Notes: generated from the letters alone by a model not told the origin. A stretch of DNA of 64,000 nt from Siphonodentalium dalli (GCA_032622095.1 CP136063.1:267151426-267215425); one strand, 5' to 3'. Positions 10,495 to 25,400 are shown, counted from the stretch's first letter. Translations and numbers: made by a program.

Positions 10495-13400
10495 CTGTGA
10501 AAGAAAAATAGGGTTGATGAAACTTCGAAGAAATTATTTGCAAAATACTATATACCGGTAATTCATACATGTGTGTATAATAGTCATATTTCCTGCATGT
10601 ACAAAACATATATATTTAACCCGATCAATACTAAAATGATTCTCCCACTTACTCATAAAAGTATATCGTCGCATCAGTGCTATAATGTCGTAACCCACAT
10701 TTTCAACTTTCCGAGAAAATGAAGGTTGAAGTTTTCAGACAACATTTTTCCTAATGTTGAGAAAGCATGACGTATTGTTGTATTTATCCCAATGAAAACT
10801 GACATTAGCTGTCCATTGAACCACATATTATTTCTGTTTACTCCCTCGTTTTATTTTAAAAAGCAATAACTTGTTTGGAGATATGACCTTTTGCGTATGC
10901 CAACGACGATTGGTTTCCGTGCTATAAGGAAGTTGTGCTAATAAATACAGATTAAGCTAAATATGGTGGCAATCGCATGTGTCTATGAACTAAAAAGTGC
11001 CTATTCTACATTATGAATATTCACTCATGTGCATCATCATACAGAAATTTGTGGAACAATCACAAAATTTAAATCACCAAATGATCACGTGACTAACATG
11101 GAGATACGACCATATAGCACACATTTGAGAATTTACAAACACAAAACAGAAGTCACGTGGACAACCTGAAGCATCCGATTGGCTGCTGTTGGACATACAA
11201 CCATATAGCACGAATAATTGTGAAGATCGCTGGAGAAACGACATTTGTGTCACTGGTTTGTGAGAATATTTGACATCCAATGCAAAAACAGTTTGGCCCA
11301 TCGGATTGGAATTGTTCTCACGATTCGAATGATATCAAATAGTCATTTCTCGCCAAAATGAAGTTACGACCTTATAGCACTGATGCGACAATATGTTGAA
11401 ATGAATTACATGTGTAATTCATCTGGAGGGGTGGAGAGAAAAAATAAGCAGAAAACAGATAAAAGTGCGGAAGAATTCCTATTTATTGAAGGGAAATGTT
11501 GAGAAAATAAGTTCAACTACGACAATTGTTGAACTTATTATTTGAGCATTTCCTGTGGGATAACTACTCATCAATGAGTATTTAGTATCCAGGGTTAAAG
11601 ACTCCTGCGGATACAGATACTTAACCCTTTACCCAACAGAAGGGCCCTGTGCCAATGCATTCTCTTATATATGCGAGTCGACCATGGGTCGCCTCGCATA
11701 TATAAGAGAATACATTGGCTTAACACATTAAAAATTATAAAATTGTTAAAGAATGTAAGAAAAAATGATAAAAAGTTTTTTTTTTAGGCCAATGCATTCT
11801 CTTATATATGCGAGGCGACCTATGGTCGACTCGCATATATAAGAGAATGCATTGGCACAGGGCATAACTGTAACCATCACAATGTGGTCAAGGAGCCGGT
11901 TCCAATGATATCCATATTTGTATGGTTTTATTGAGACAGACCGAAGATATTTTAGGCTGTTGAAGCTTTATTTGGCCGGTTTTGGCCGGTTTGTTGGGTA
12001 AAGGGCTAATGCTTTTTTTTAAATGTTGGTGTGCGACCAAATTAAAAGCACTTCATTGAGTATTATTCTTCATAACTTTTTTGTCGTGTTACAGGTATAT
12101 TTTTGTTGTGTTACAGGTATATTTTTGTTGTGTTACAGGTATATTTGTCAGTTAAAAGAACCTGTTAGTGGTGTAAATATAGATTTTATAAAAAGTTGTT
12201 TTTCAGCTATATTTCACGAAAATAGACACTAGCATATAATTGAAATCCTGATTGTTTTTTTTTTTTTGTCAAGACATAAATAAATGTATAATCTAAGACA
12301 AATCTAACAATCAGGCTGAAATAAAATGTGTAATGTGCGTTTCCGGTAACTGCCGCCAAACTCAAATGCTGCATCCAAAACTAATTTTCTCCATTTTGGC
12401 CTTTTTCATTGCTAAAGATTTTATTTTCGCTGATAATCTGCGATACTCTAAGGATGAATGAACCTCTTTTCAATTTACACTCTCCTGTTCTCTTTCTTAT
12501 CAATATATATGCATCTAAGATTCCTGAAATTTTGCGATAACATGTGTGCCAATGCATTCTCCTTTATATGTGACTCTCCCATAGGGAGCCTCACATATAT
12601 AAGAGAATGCATTGTGCTAACAATATTTACCTTGACCTTGTAAGCCACTGCATTCTCGTATATATTTTACCAATTCCTCATTTCATATATCACGGGTTCA
12701 TTTTGACTTAATTAATAATGTCTCTTGCAATAATCAAATTTATTACACGACAACCCCAATTAATTATAGACACATTCCAGAAACAAGGATCCATTTTATT
12801 TTGGTCCAATGATTATATGTAAACCCTGACAGGGATGGGGCAATTACATGCCTAAAGTATTTGATTAAAATACAAATAATAATAGTAATAAATTTGATGA
12901 TTACAAATACAAAACAAACATTTGTTCCAGTTGATGTATCTGATTACAAATACAATCGTTTTGTAAAAGTAATCAAATACTGTTTGAGTAATCAATAAGT
13001 ATATTAACCCTTTACCCAAATAACCGGCCAAAACCGGCCAAATAAAGCTTCAACAGCCTAAAATATCTTCGGTCTGTCTCAACAGAACCATACAAATATG
13101 GATATCATTGGAACCGGCTCATTGACCACATTGTGATGGTTATAGTTATGCCCTGTGCCAATGCATACTCTTATAATACGCGAGTCGACCATAGGTCGCC
13201 TCGCATATATAAGAGAATGCATTGGCCTAAACAAATCTTTTTTTAAACACTTTTTACCATTTTTTCTTACATTCTTTAACAATTTTATAATTTTTAATGT
13301 GTTAAGCCAATGCATTCTCTTATATATGCGAGGCGACTTATGGTCGACTCGCATATATAAGAGAATGCATTGGCACAGGGCCCTTCTGTTGGGTAAAGGG

Positions 13401-16400
13401 TTAAAATGAAAATACTCTGCAATTCTCAAAGTATTTTTTATTAAAAATACAATACTTTAGCTGCATCCCATCCTGAACCCTGATGGAGGATATGGAACTT
13501 TAAACATTGAAAAACAAAATCCACAGACAAAAAATATTGTCAGGAAGTGCAATAACTCAGAAAGTATTGTCCGATGAATATCACAATCACAGGTTTCATG
13601 TGGGCAGATCTTTGTGTAGTGCTTAGAAAAGAATTATTGGTAGATGACATAACGCGAGTTAGAAGGAGGTTCCTAATTAAAATATAGCACGGCAAAGAAG
13701 AGAAATAACTACATGAACATGAATCACTTCTCATAATCGCAGGTCCATACCTTACTAAATTTTGTTTAGTACCTTTATCAGTTCTAAATTCTAAATATAG
13801 AACTTTGCAAATATAAAGATGCATTTTCCGAATTATTGCTCCTATATTACTATTTCTTTGGCTTCTAAAAAATATTTGATTCGAGTCAAGGAACCCACCC
13901 ATCAAAACTCAGAGTGATCAGATATCATTTTTTGAAGTTTGTTATTTCGCGAGATGTGCAATTATTTGTGGCCCAGAAAATGTCGACAAACAGACGGTCT
14001 CAGACAAATTTGCAGATGAAGATGGATAACTCTAAAATCAACTGGCATTAAATATGGCCAATTTTTTTTATAATTAAGTGATAATACGGCATTTTTTTCG
14101 TTTTGAAGAAATGTTGTTGTTGTTGTTGTATCTTGATGATATGGGGACCGTCTGATCAGATTGAGTACCTTTAAATACAAGTAAGGTATCACTCAAGGTA
14201 CACCATGTTTCAGTCGACATAAATTTCGACTCAGTATATCATATAAATTCATCTGAGTCGAACAGGACTGGCCGGAAAGCTATTTCCAGACTTGGGGATA
14301 TACCAGGAAATTCCTTGTTTTGATTGGAAGCGGTACCAGAAACCGCTAACCCCGATTGGCTAACCGATAACAGCTGCGCGTGTCCCGTAAAAATAGCTCA
14401 GGTGTCATCTGTATACGGCGAACGCAATAGTCGTTTAACTCGGTCATGTGGCACTGATTTAAAGTTAGTTTTAATAGTCGTATTGATTTTGACCAGCTGC
14501 TTTATTAAAGAAAAACACTTTTGACAAATGGCATGATTCTGATCGGCGGCGAAATAACCGATGCCGATATTCAGTGTTCTGTACTAGTAAATCTCTGCCT
14601 CTCGTAACATTCCAATACAACTGCATAAATTATTCCTTATTTGGAATGTCTGTGACATCAGTATGACGTCACGATATTGGGGGAAGCCCATTGTTCTGGA
14701 AATGGGTTTTTACATGAATTCGTGTCGACGTAATATTATAATTATTACGGAGATGTTTACGTCGACTGACCATGTTTTAGAAACATTTACCAAAGAGTGA
14801 CGAAATTTAAATGTAGCCTGTCCACAGATGGTAGGGTAAGATGATGACAGTAGTTAAGCTTATTCCAGAATATCTCTCAACTACTTTATAGTGGGGGGGG
14901 GGGCAAGCCTTGAAATAGTGTGTCTGTCATTTGCAGAATGAGGTTCCCAGAGGGTGAATTTAGTGATGCTATCCCGCATAGCGGGCTAGCATCACCAAAT
15001 TCACCCTCTGGGAACCTCATTCTGCTGAGGTGTAAGCAGAATGAGGTCCCCAGACAGGGTTCTTGCACCAATTTTGAAATGAAATTCAAGGAGTTTCCAG
15101 GAGTATTTAGGGGCAATTTTCCAGGGTTTTTCCAGGAGTACAATACTAAATATTCAAGGGTTTTCCAGGAATTGAATATACCGGTACATGTACTTGATTA
15201 TGGGCTCTGGTTTCATTGAAGCATGGGACTAATTATTGATGTTATATCATATTTAACAAGAGATGGACTGTCGTCCGGTACATACTCCCTAGTGGCATAC
15301 CGCCTAGTGTGGGCATATCTATAACTTATGACTGCTATATTCAGACAGATGGACCCAAAAATCAGCATTTTCATAAAAACAAAGATGAATAACTGTAGAA
15401 CAAAAAACCAAAACAAAACAGTTGAATGTGCCATTAAATGTCCTCATAGTGGTGAACATCCATACAAAATTTCATTGAGATCCGAGCATTACTGTTCAAG
15501 TTATGACCTGAACAGACATCGGATGGACCAAACAGCCAACATTTCCAGATAAACAAAGATGAATAACTCTAGAATGGAAAACCCAAACAGAACAATGTAA
15601 CCCTCTAGTGAATGTCCTCATAGTGGTGAACATCCATACCAAATTTTATTGAGATCCCAGCACAACTGTTGAAGTTACAATATGAACAGACACCAGACAG
15701 ACCAAAAAGCCAACATTTCCAGATAAACAAAGATGAATAACTCTAGAATGGAAAATCCAAACAAACTGATGGAACGCTCTATTGAATGCCCTCATAGTAG
15801 TGAACATCCATACCAAATTTCATTGAGATCCGAGAACTACTGTTCATGTTATGACATGAACAGACACCAGACAGACCAAAAATCCAACATTTCCAGATAT
15901 ACAAAGATGAATAACTCTAGAATGGAAAATCCGAACAAAACGATGGAACCCTCTATTTAATGTCCTCATAGTTGTGAACATCCATTTCAAATTTCAATGA
16001 GATCCCAGCACAACTGTTGAAGTTACGACATGAACAGACACCAGACGGACCAAAAAGCCAACATTTCCAGATCAACAAAGATGAATAACTCTAGAATGGA
16101 AAATTCGAACAAAACGATGGAACCCTCTATTTAATGTCCTCATAGTAGTGAACATCCATACTTAATTTCATTGAGATCCGAGCACTACTGTTCAAGTTAT
16201 GACATGAACAGACATCGGACGGACGTACAGTGCGACGCACGGACGGACGGACGGACGGACAGGTGCAAAACAGTATACCCCCCTTTTTTTTTTTTAAAGG
16301 GGGTATAAATATTCATACACATACTTGCACCTGTACAACTAAATATAACGGTAAGTTTTAATAAGCAGAAATTATTTCTCAATCACACGTATAACACATA

Positions 16401-19400
16401 TACTCACAGTACTGTGGCAAAAGGAATTGTCATTTTTTTTCTGTCCAAAGTTCAAGACATGAACCTAGCCCGAACACACTCAAGTACATGGTTTTATTTT
16501 CACCACAGGAGAACTGGTTGGCGATGGCACTGTCTGGGAACATTTTTTTAAATGTTCTGCTCATTGTACTACAGCTGTTGTAACTGTAGTGCTTAGATAC
16601 CAATGTTACTGTAGCAGACCACAATAATTCAGCTTTTAGAATGTAAATATAACCCCAGCTGGCATTCACAGCCACAATACAGTCAATGGCTGATTGCGGT
16701 GGAGGGTAAACGCTTTCGTGGCGAGATGTCGCCTTTGTTTTAAAAACTTTGGCGTTTCAAATATGGGTGAACATGCACTTAAATCCCACATGAAAGGGGC
16801 AAAACACGTGACAGCTTCTCGAAATATACAATCGACGGCCACATTAGTCATTATCAAGCTTCATGCCTCCATCGCCTGCAAGTTCTAACACTGTCCCTCG
16901 CCCTCGGGAGGTGTCCGCATCTGACAGAGACTGTATATCAACAAACAATGAAACAAGTACGGGTGCTCGACTAGGTCCTATTGCAGTTTCATCTGAGGTA
17001 TGCTTTGGCGAATTCATTGAATTTTCTAGGTCATAATATTGCATCATGTATGGGCAGACAACTCACGTATTTACGCATACTCAGTTACAGACATTTCTAT
17101 TGGCTGAATAGGGAAGTCAATTGGGAATTGGCCAATAAGAAACGTGTTAACATAATGTCACAACTCTGCTAGACTTCTGACCTCGTGTTACCGTAAAACC
17201 GGTGAAATTAGAAGGAATTAATTTCCCAACTCGCAGCGATCGTTTCAATAAAATTTAATAGAGCATTTTCCAGGGTATTCAAGGAGTGGGATTGGATTCA
17301 AGGGTTATCCAGGGCCCTTGAAAATAAATAATTTATTTCCAGGGTTTTCCAGGAGTTTCCAGGACCCGCGGGAACCCTGCCTAGAGGGTGAATTTGGTGA
17401 TGCTAGCCCGCTATGCGGGTTAGCATCACTAAATTCACCCTCTGGGGACCTCATTCTGCAAATGACAGGCACACTATTTCAAGGCTTGAGCGGGGGGGGA
17501 TTTAAATACAAACCTCCAGAGTATGTAGCCTGTCCAGTATAACTGAGTTATCAAACACACGGAAGACATGCTTGGAATGTACGTGGCTCTCCATCGTGAA
17601 GATATTCCCCGTGGATAACAGCTCCACCTGATACCGTAGAACCAATCCATGGAAGTGGTCTGATTCATATAAAATGTTTGCCTCGAGGACTTTAATTGGT
17701 CGCACTTTGCATTGTGATGAGTTTTTAAGTAAATATTGCACAGTAAGTCTCATAAACGAGTGGTATAAAGTAAGGTGCGCATCAGGAACTTTCGTAGATT
17801 TGTCGAGATGGTGGTAGTCGTTTTGCCAGTAGTTATTGATGGCAACCAAATCTGAAAATATGATATAACATGTATTGCTGCAATACACAGTGACAATATT
17901 CAAATACCATTACAGTTTTATCTATCTGTCACGCGAGACTCACACAATCGGTCTTCACTTCAATGCACCAGAGATCACAAGGGAACCACACCTACATACC
18001 GTATTATTACGTTATAGAGATACTAATATCCAATCACAGACAATGAATTAGGCAATAAAACGTGTAAAGAACATGAAATTCGTGGATAATTAATTTAGAC
18101 TCTGTGCGCTGATACCCAGTCTGTGTTAACCCTTTCATGACTGGAGCCATGCTTGTGCAGCATTAGAGATCCTGTGCCAGTGCATCCTCTTATATATGCG
18201 AGTCTCCCACAGGGATCCTTGCATATATTAGAGAATGCATTGGCTTACAAGGTCAATGCAAATATTGTTAGGCCAATGTATTCTCTTATATATGTGAGGC
18301 TACCTATGGGAGACTCACATATGCATTGGCACAGGGTTTTCGCAAAATTTCAGGAAGGTCCAGTCATGGAATACTGATGGTGATTCTATCGTATTCATTG
18401 CTCAGAACGCTTGTGGTCTTTCTCAAAATGATGTCACATCGCTACATTAATCATTTGTTGTAAAATATAGAGATCCGGGGGGGCTGGGAACACCACAGAA
18501 TACAAGGGTAAACCTGTCTTCGGTAACATGGACAAAGGTGATCATTATCTAGGTACACATTCCGAAGCGCCACTTGGACAATTCCATAGTCAGTAAAATT
18601 AAAAACAGGAGCATAATAGAGGTATGCCTGGTGTTTTGAAATTTGGAAAATATAGGTATACATATGACAGAGTATGCGTACCAGTATCGTAGAATCACGC
18701 ACTATCAGAAATGAACTAGTTATACGTAGAGTATTAAAATATTCTTAAGTTTCATGATTGTCCCATACCGGTAGTTTCAGTAAAACATGGGAGCGTGGTA
18801 CATAGTTAGGTGTTACGAATTTAGAAATTAGGAACGTAAGCATAGGCCGCGAGTTTTCGAAAGGGTTAATTTTGAAATTTATAGTTATGTACATGAGTAA
18901 GCAGTTGTGGAATGTAAGTGTAGGTGTAAGTCTGAAGTAAAATGCTAAATTTCACTGGAATCGTCGTCAGTTATGTACCTGGTGATGGAGTGTTTAAACA
19001 ACAGACCACCGCTTTTCGACACTTTTTTCATTTCGATTTGACAGTATTATCTTGGTACTACTAATAGTGAGTTCTGATTCGCGCTACTGCTATGGAATCC
19101 AACGATATGGGAAATAGAAAGTCTGCGACAAGTAATCATACATCTATATATGGGACTTTTAGTCATTTATCTATCTCTCCAGTATCCCAGCCAGATAGCT
19201 TGCTGAATTAGAACAGATGTATAATAATTGGTGCTTTCAAACTGCATGTTTTGCATTTTGGTTAAGATTTGGTTTAGAACAATGCTCTAATTTGGCCTCA
19301 GTCAGTCTCAGAAACAAGTGGCATAAAGTTAAGTATGCATCGAGGAGACAAGAACCTTGGTTGACTTATCGAGATGGTGGTAGTCGTTTTGCCAGTAGTT

Positions 19401-22400
19401 ATTGACGGCTACAAAACCTTAAAATATGAAAATATTATACAAGCGCTCACATAGGAGAGTATTTGGTCTGTGGCCTTTTTACAAACTTTGTTCAATAGAG
19501 AATTTGCATTATAAATAAATATGAAAACATAATGATGCCACATTGATAAGGTTGAGAAAATGTTATTTCGAAGCTAATGTTATATGCGTCAGATCCTTGA
19601 CAATGCCACATTTAAACACCGCAGTTTCACTGGTGCTAAATTTGTGAATAAATTTATCAAATGTCAAGAGGTAATCAAAGAGCAGTAACTCTAAATTCTT
19701 GGAACAAACCTTGTGTGTAGGAGCCAAAGAGATAAATATCCAAGCTGTTTATTATCTCTTGATTTACGACAGGTTCAAACTTTCTGGCAAAAAACAACGG
19801 CCTCTCTTCGAACTTCTGTAAGAGAAAGTAAAAGCTTATGTCATCAGTGTGGTGAACATTTCCTAAGATATATACACAGCCAGTGATAACCTAAACTAGT
19901 TCCATAAAACTAATTTTAATTTGGTAAACAAGTCGAAATTTATTTGTAAGGCCATCACAGACTTATATCTTCAAGATTTCGTTACAGTAACTACAGTAAT
20001 GCCCTAAGTAATCGACTCCTTAACCACAGCAGAATTATGGGTAACTTTTCTCGGGGAGAGCTTTCCGGGAGAGCTTTCCGATGAATGGCAACAAGCCATA
20101 TTTCCGACTAAATCCTGAAAAGTTACCCATAATTCTGCTGTGGTTAAGGAGTCAATTACTTTGGGCATTACTGTAATATGAGATGTGAGTGATACCACTA
20201 CATCTCTGTAATAAAGCGACCTAATTGAGGCCGAAAGTATGGTTATACTGTCGCATTGGCCCCTAACTCCATTGTGCCGTCTAAATTGGCATTTTATGAT
20301 AAGATCCACAAAAACCCCTAACATTCTGCACTCCAAAATAACGAGTTAGTTCATGTATCTGAAAAGTAGACATCAATTTTGAAGTAGCTTGATCACACAT
20401 GTAAGATTGAATTTGTCAAGAAATGAACGGCAGTTTCAATGTGGTCATGGGATTTTGACCGCGATAAAAATTCAGCAGAGTTTGCTGAATTTTTATCGCG
20501 GTCAAAACCCATGACCACGTTGAATCCGTCGTTTATTATTTATATTTAATTACCTAAATTCATTATGAACTAGGATTGTCTGTCTTTCCCACTATTTGTT
20601 CAAACTTTAGATGAACGCATGGAGTTCAGTTCGGACAGTTTGAATCCTTGAGTTTAGAAACCAAACATTGTAAGAATCCATTGATGGAGAGCGGAAAAAC
20701 GCAATTTCACAGTAAAGTATACACATATGATGGAATGTCTTGTTTAGCTTGTAATGAATGTAGACGTGTTGATTTCAAGAATGATAATATCTGAAACTAA
20801 CATTTAAGTTTCGGCTTTGGATAAGAAATTGACAACACGCCATTCTACAATAATGATATATTTGTAATTCGGGTGAATATTTGTAGCGGCAAGGAAAATG
20901 TTCAAACTCTACTGAGTAGCGCGGTTATTTGAACATCAACGCTTAGTAATATGTTGTACTTCTCATGACAACAATTGTCGAGATGTGGGTTGTGTGACCT
21001 GATTGGTGTGTAATCAAGAGGAGATAGGTTTCAAGAAATTTGTTTCAGGAGAAGGGTAACAACACTGATTTCCCTTCAAAACAAATCTCTTGTAAAACCC
21101 GGACGTGCTGAATACTCAAGCAGTTGTTCGTTCATGCCCAACAATCACCGGTGATTTCCGGGATCAATGTGTTCATAAACCTATGAAAGACATTGAAAGT
21201 GACGTCACGTTACGTTCCGGTAGGTTTATGAACACATTGACTCAGGGGGCGTGTCTACCGTAATGCTATGGTGAAATCCTAAGCAATATCAGGTGTATGT
21301 AAATATAGTCATATGAACATCTGATGAAGTATTCATGAGAAAAACATGGCAAAGTGTGGATACGAGATAACTCATAGTCGGCACCCAGCCAAAATACCAT
21401 GAGATGGCGTTGCTCTGTGCCAACTACGAGTTATTACATAATGACATGTTTTATGTGATCCAAGCTGATACATGCCTAGTTTTGCGGTTTGAGGGTAGTT
21501 ATAAGGTGTAATCTACATAATTAACACTAAATCTAATGTTGGCACCCTAGAATGTTACACTATATGGTTCCGGCACTCAATGTGACACCATGCGGTACGT
21601 GAAACATACCTGTTATCTATAGTTAATTTGCTGTGCTTCACATGAGCGATTTTACCAAAAGCAGTTTTTAGCACTCGTAAATTATCAGACGAGTGCATTT
21701 TACACTCAGAATGATATATTGCAATGAAATGCATCAATATGATTGATGTTTCTTTTTCCTTTTTGGTTTAAATGTTTTCTGAAACCAGTAAATATCCTCT
21801 GCTGTTATTTTTCGGCCCATATTTTTGGTAACATTGAGAATGTTTTAAAATCAAATTGTTTACCATAGTGCTATATAGATTACAGTCTGCCAACCCCACA
21901 TACTTATCATGGCAGGAGGGACGGGAGCTATAATGATTACAGTCCACAAACTCCACTTATCATGGCAGGAGCTTATTTCAGCATCCGTAAATTGAAAGTT
22001 ACGGGTGCAATAGCACCAAGCCAGCAAATAGTGTGTATGTCATTTGCAGAATGAGGTGCCCAGAGGATGAATTTAGTGACACTATCTTGGAAGGTGGGCT
22101 AGCATCACCAAATTCACCATCTAGGAACCTCATTCTGCTTAGGCCTCAACTGCTATGGGAGACCTCGGTTCTGATAGAAGTGTCCCAGTTGAAGTTGGCG
22201 ATGTTCACCCATTAGTCAGCTTGATTATGCATTTTATCTTCTGCAAATTAGGGGATATAGAAACTTCTCAGAAGGAAAAAGTAACTAAAAACACTATTAA
22301 TTTGAGACTATAGATACTTCCCAGAAGCAGAATGAGGTCCCTGGAGGGTGAATTTGGTGATGCTAGCCCACTGTGCTGGATAGCATCTTTAAATTCACCC

Positions 22401-25400
22401 TCTGGGGACCTCATTCTGAAGATGACAGACACACTAGTTGCAGGTTTGATAGCACCCATCTCCAATGAAGCACTGAATTTCATGTTAGAACAATTCTTTA
22501 GACAGCACAAGAGGAATAACTCTATATTTTGCAGCACTCACCAAACTGATGCAGGATGAGCATATAGAAGTAATAAAATATACACTGGGCTGTGATTGTA
22601 CAATAGCCTTATCTAGTTCATATATGGACATATAGAACATCACTCTTCGAGGTGAAATAGCCACAAACACAGACATTAACCCTTTTTATATACTTAACCC
22701 TTTACCCAACAGAAGGGCCCTGTGCCAATGCATTCTCTTATATATGCGAGTCGACCATAGGTCGCCTCGCATATATAAGAGAATGCATTGGCTTAACACA
22801 TTAAAAATTATAAAATTGTTAAAGAATGTAAGAAAAATGGTAAAAAGTGTTAAAAAAAGATTTTTTTAGGCCAATACATTCTCTTATATATGCGAGGCGA
22901 CCTATGGTCGACTCGCATATATAAGAGAATGCATTGGCACAGGGCATAACTGTAACTATCACAATGTGGTCAATGAGCCGGTTCCAATGATATCCATATT
23001 TGTATGGTTCTATTGAGACAGACCGAAGATATTTTAGGCTGTTGAAGCTTTATTTGGCCGGTTTTGGCCGTTTTGTTGGGTAAAGGGTTAATACTCAATG
23101 ATGAGTAGTTCCTTTAGGAAATGATCAGATAATAAGTTCAAATTGACAATAGGTTGTCATTTTTTCTAACAGCTGTTTGTTGAACTTATTATCTGAACAT
23201 TTCCCACTGAATATTAATCGATCATTATGCTCTTGTTTTATCTGTTTTTCTGCCTGGAGTCTGATTTTATTTCCTTAAAACCCCTCTGAATGAACAATAG
23301 ACCATTCCAATATATTCTTTTATAACTGAGTGGGAGAATCAATTTAGAATATAAAGGGTTAGAGTGATGTGCAGCACTCTGTTAGGATAATTAAATGCGA
23401 ATTGAAAACATTCTTGTTCAAAATAGTTACCTCATTTTTCGTACAGTAATGCCCTAAGTAATCGACCCCTTAACCACAGCAGAATTATGGGTAACTTTTC
23501 AGGATTTAGTCGGAAATATGGCTTGTTGCCATTCATCAGAAAGCTCTCCCCGAGCTGCGCTTGTGCAGCATTAAAGATCCTGTGCCAGTATATTCTCTTA
23601 TATATGCGAGTCTCCCACAAGGAGCCTCGCATATATAAGAGAATGCATTATGCTTACAAGGTCAAGGTAAATATGTTAGGCCAATGTATTCTCTTATATA
23701 AGAGAATGCATTGATACAGAGTTATCGCAACAATTTCGGAAGCTCCAGTCACAGAAGGTTTAAATATGCACTAACTTTCACTGGCAGAATCATTTCTATT
23801 TGTTTATCTGTGATTTTACTAGAACAGTACTGTGCATAGTTCAGATGTTGTGTTTTTTGTAATGGTACCATTCATGTGGTTGGAAGTTTTGGCTATATAA
23901 GATGAACGCTACAGTCACAGGTGCTATAGCACACATCAAAATCGAAGGTCTGATCATGCTTTGTTTAGCAACAGTTCTACTTACCATAAGTTTGCTGAGA
24001 TCATTGGGTTTGAAGTCATTCGGGGAACACCCGCACCAGTCGACAATGTGTTTATACTGACACTTACAGCCCTGTTTACGTTTCCAGTTCGTCACATGAA
24101 GGTTGTTGTCAACCAGCTTATCACAGAATTTGCTATTCAGTAGTAATGTATGAAAGAAAGACTGAAAAAGAAAAAAGAAGGAAATCAAAAACTTTACCTC
24201 TTTGGTCTTAAAATTTAAAGTTTTACCTTTTTCCTTAACCCTTTACCCAACAGAAGGGCCCTGTGCCAATGCATTCTCTTATAGGTCGCCTCGCATATAT
24301 AAGAGAATGCATTGGCTTAACACATTAAAAATTATAAAATTGTTAAAGAATGTAAGAAAAAATGGTAAAAAGTGTTTTTAGGCCAATGCATTCTCTTATA
24401 TATGCGAGGCGACCTATGGTCGACTCGCATATATAAGAGAATGCATTGGCACAGGGCATAACTGTAACTATCACAATGTGGTCAAGGAGCCGGTTCCAAT
24501 GATATCCATATTTGTATGGTTCTATTGAGACAAACCGAAGATATTTTAGGCTGTTGAAGCTTTATTTGGCCGGTTTTGGCCGGTTTGTTGGGTAAAGGGT
24601 TAAATTACAAATTTTTAGGATTCTTTGATTTTAAATATCTTCTTTCGACATGTATGTTCCAAATTACCGCCGCTCCGGACCTTGCTATCCAACTCTAAAT
24701 TTTGCCAAGAACACGAGGAACACAGTATCTGCATGTAATTTGGACCCTGACCCTAATATATTCCCCCTTCTTTCATATACTTTGCAGACACTCTCCTCTT
24801 GTTCTTGACATCCATCACAGTTTTGCACCACCAATATTATATGGGTAAACTTACATGACAAATATGTTTAAGCCATTTTTCTTTCTTACTAAAATCTCTG
24901 TTGACTAACAAAAAGGCCTCTGTGGTCAGCCTGCCAGAGAATTACTCTTACTTGGTCTCTGTCATTCTAGTATGCTAGTTTGGTGTTACTTAACCTGGAC
25001 TCGTGTTACCTGGTCAGACATCCACTTACCTGTATCGGTGACACATAAAAACAAAGGAAATACTGTAAATTCATTTTAACCCATTTTTTGCTAAATACTC
25101 ATTTATGAGAAGTTCCCTTAGGAAATGTTCAGAAAATAAGAACAATAGGTAATTTGTTGAACTTATTATCTAAACATTTCCCACCAATGAATACAAATTA
25201 TTCTGCTCTTGTATTATCTGTTTTGTTGTCTGTCATCTGCTTTTATTACCTGAACACACCTCCAAGTGAATAATAGACAATTCCAATGTATACTTTTACA
25301 ACTGAATGGGAGAATCCATTTAGTATAGAAAGGGTTAACCCTTTACCCAACAGAAGGGCCCTGTGCCAATGCATTCTCTTATATATGCGAGTCGACCATA

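Larger units (their letters stand above)
15055..17380. mobile_element. 2.3-kb composite insertion, CAGGGTTC ends (hAT-like?)
   Basis: Starts CAGGGTTCTTGCACC and ends GCGGGAACCCTG; both ends carry repeated TTCCAGG motifs (CAAGGAGTTTCCAGGAGTAT; TTTCCAGGGTTTTCCAGGAG). Flanks TCCCCAGA and TGCCTAGA could be an imperfect 8-bp duplication. Inside are a family P tandem block and a BED-like zinc-finger frame. Confidence 0.65.
14907..17490. mobile_element. Family E element interrupted by a 2.3-kb insertion
   Basis: First hairpin at 14933-15026; the second starts at 15037, breaks at about 15054 and resumes at 17381 to end at 17462. The right terminus CAAATGACAGGCACACTATT TCAAGGCTTG is intact. Confidence 0.85.

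Noticed and set aside
18451-18702. Minus-strand frame with [14 protein letters not shown] as an extra xylosyltransferase exon
   Set aside because: Exons 10 and 11 join in phase without it and no matching family sequence exists; left as unexplained.
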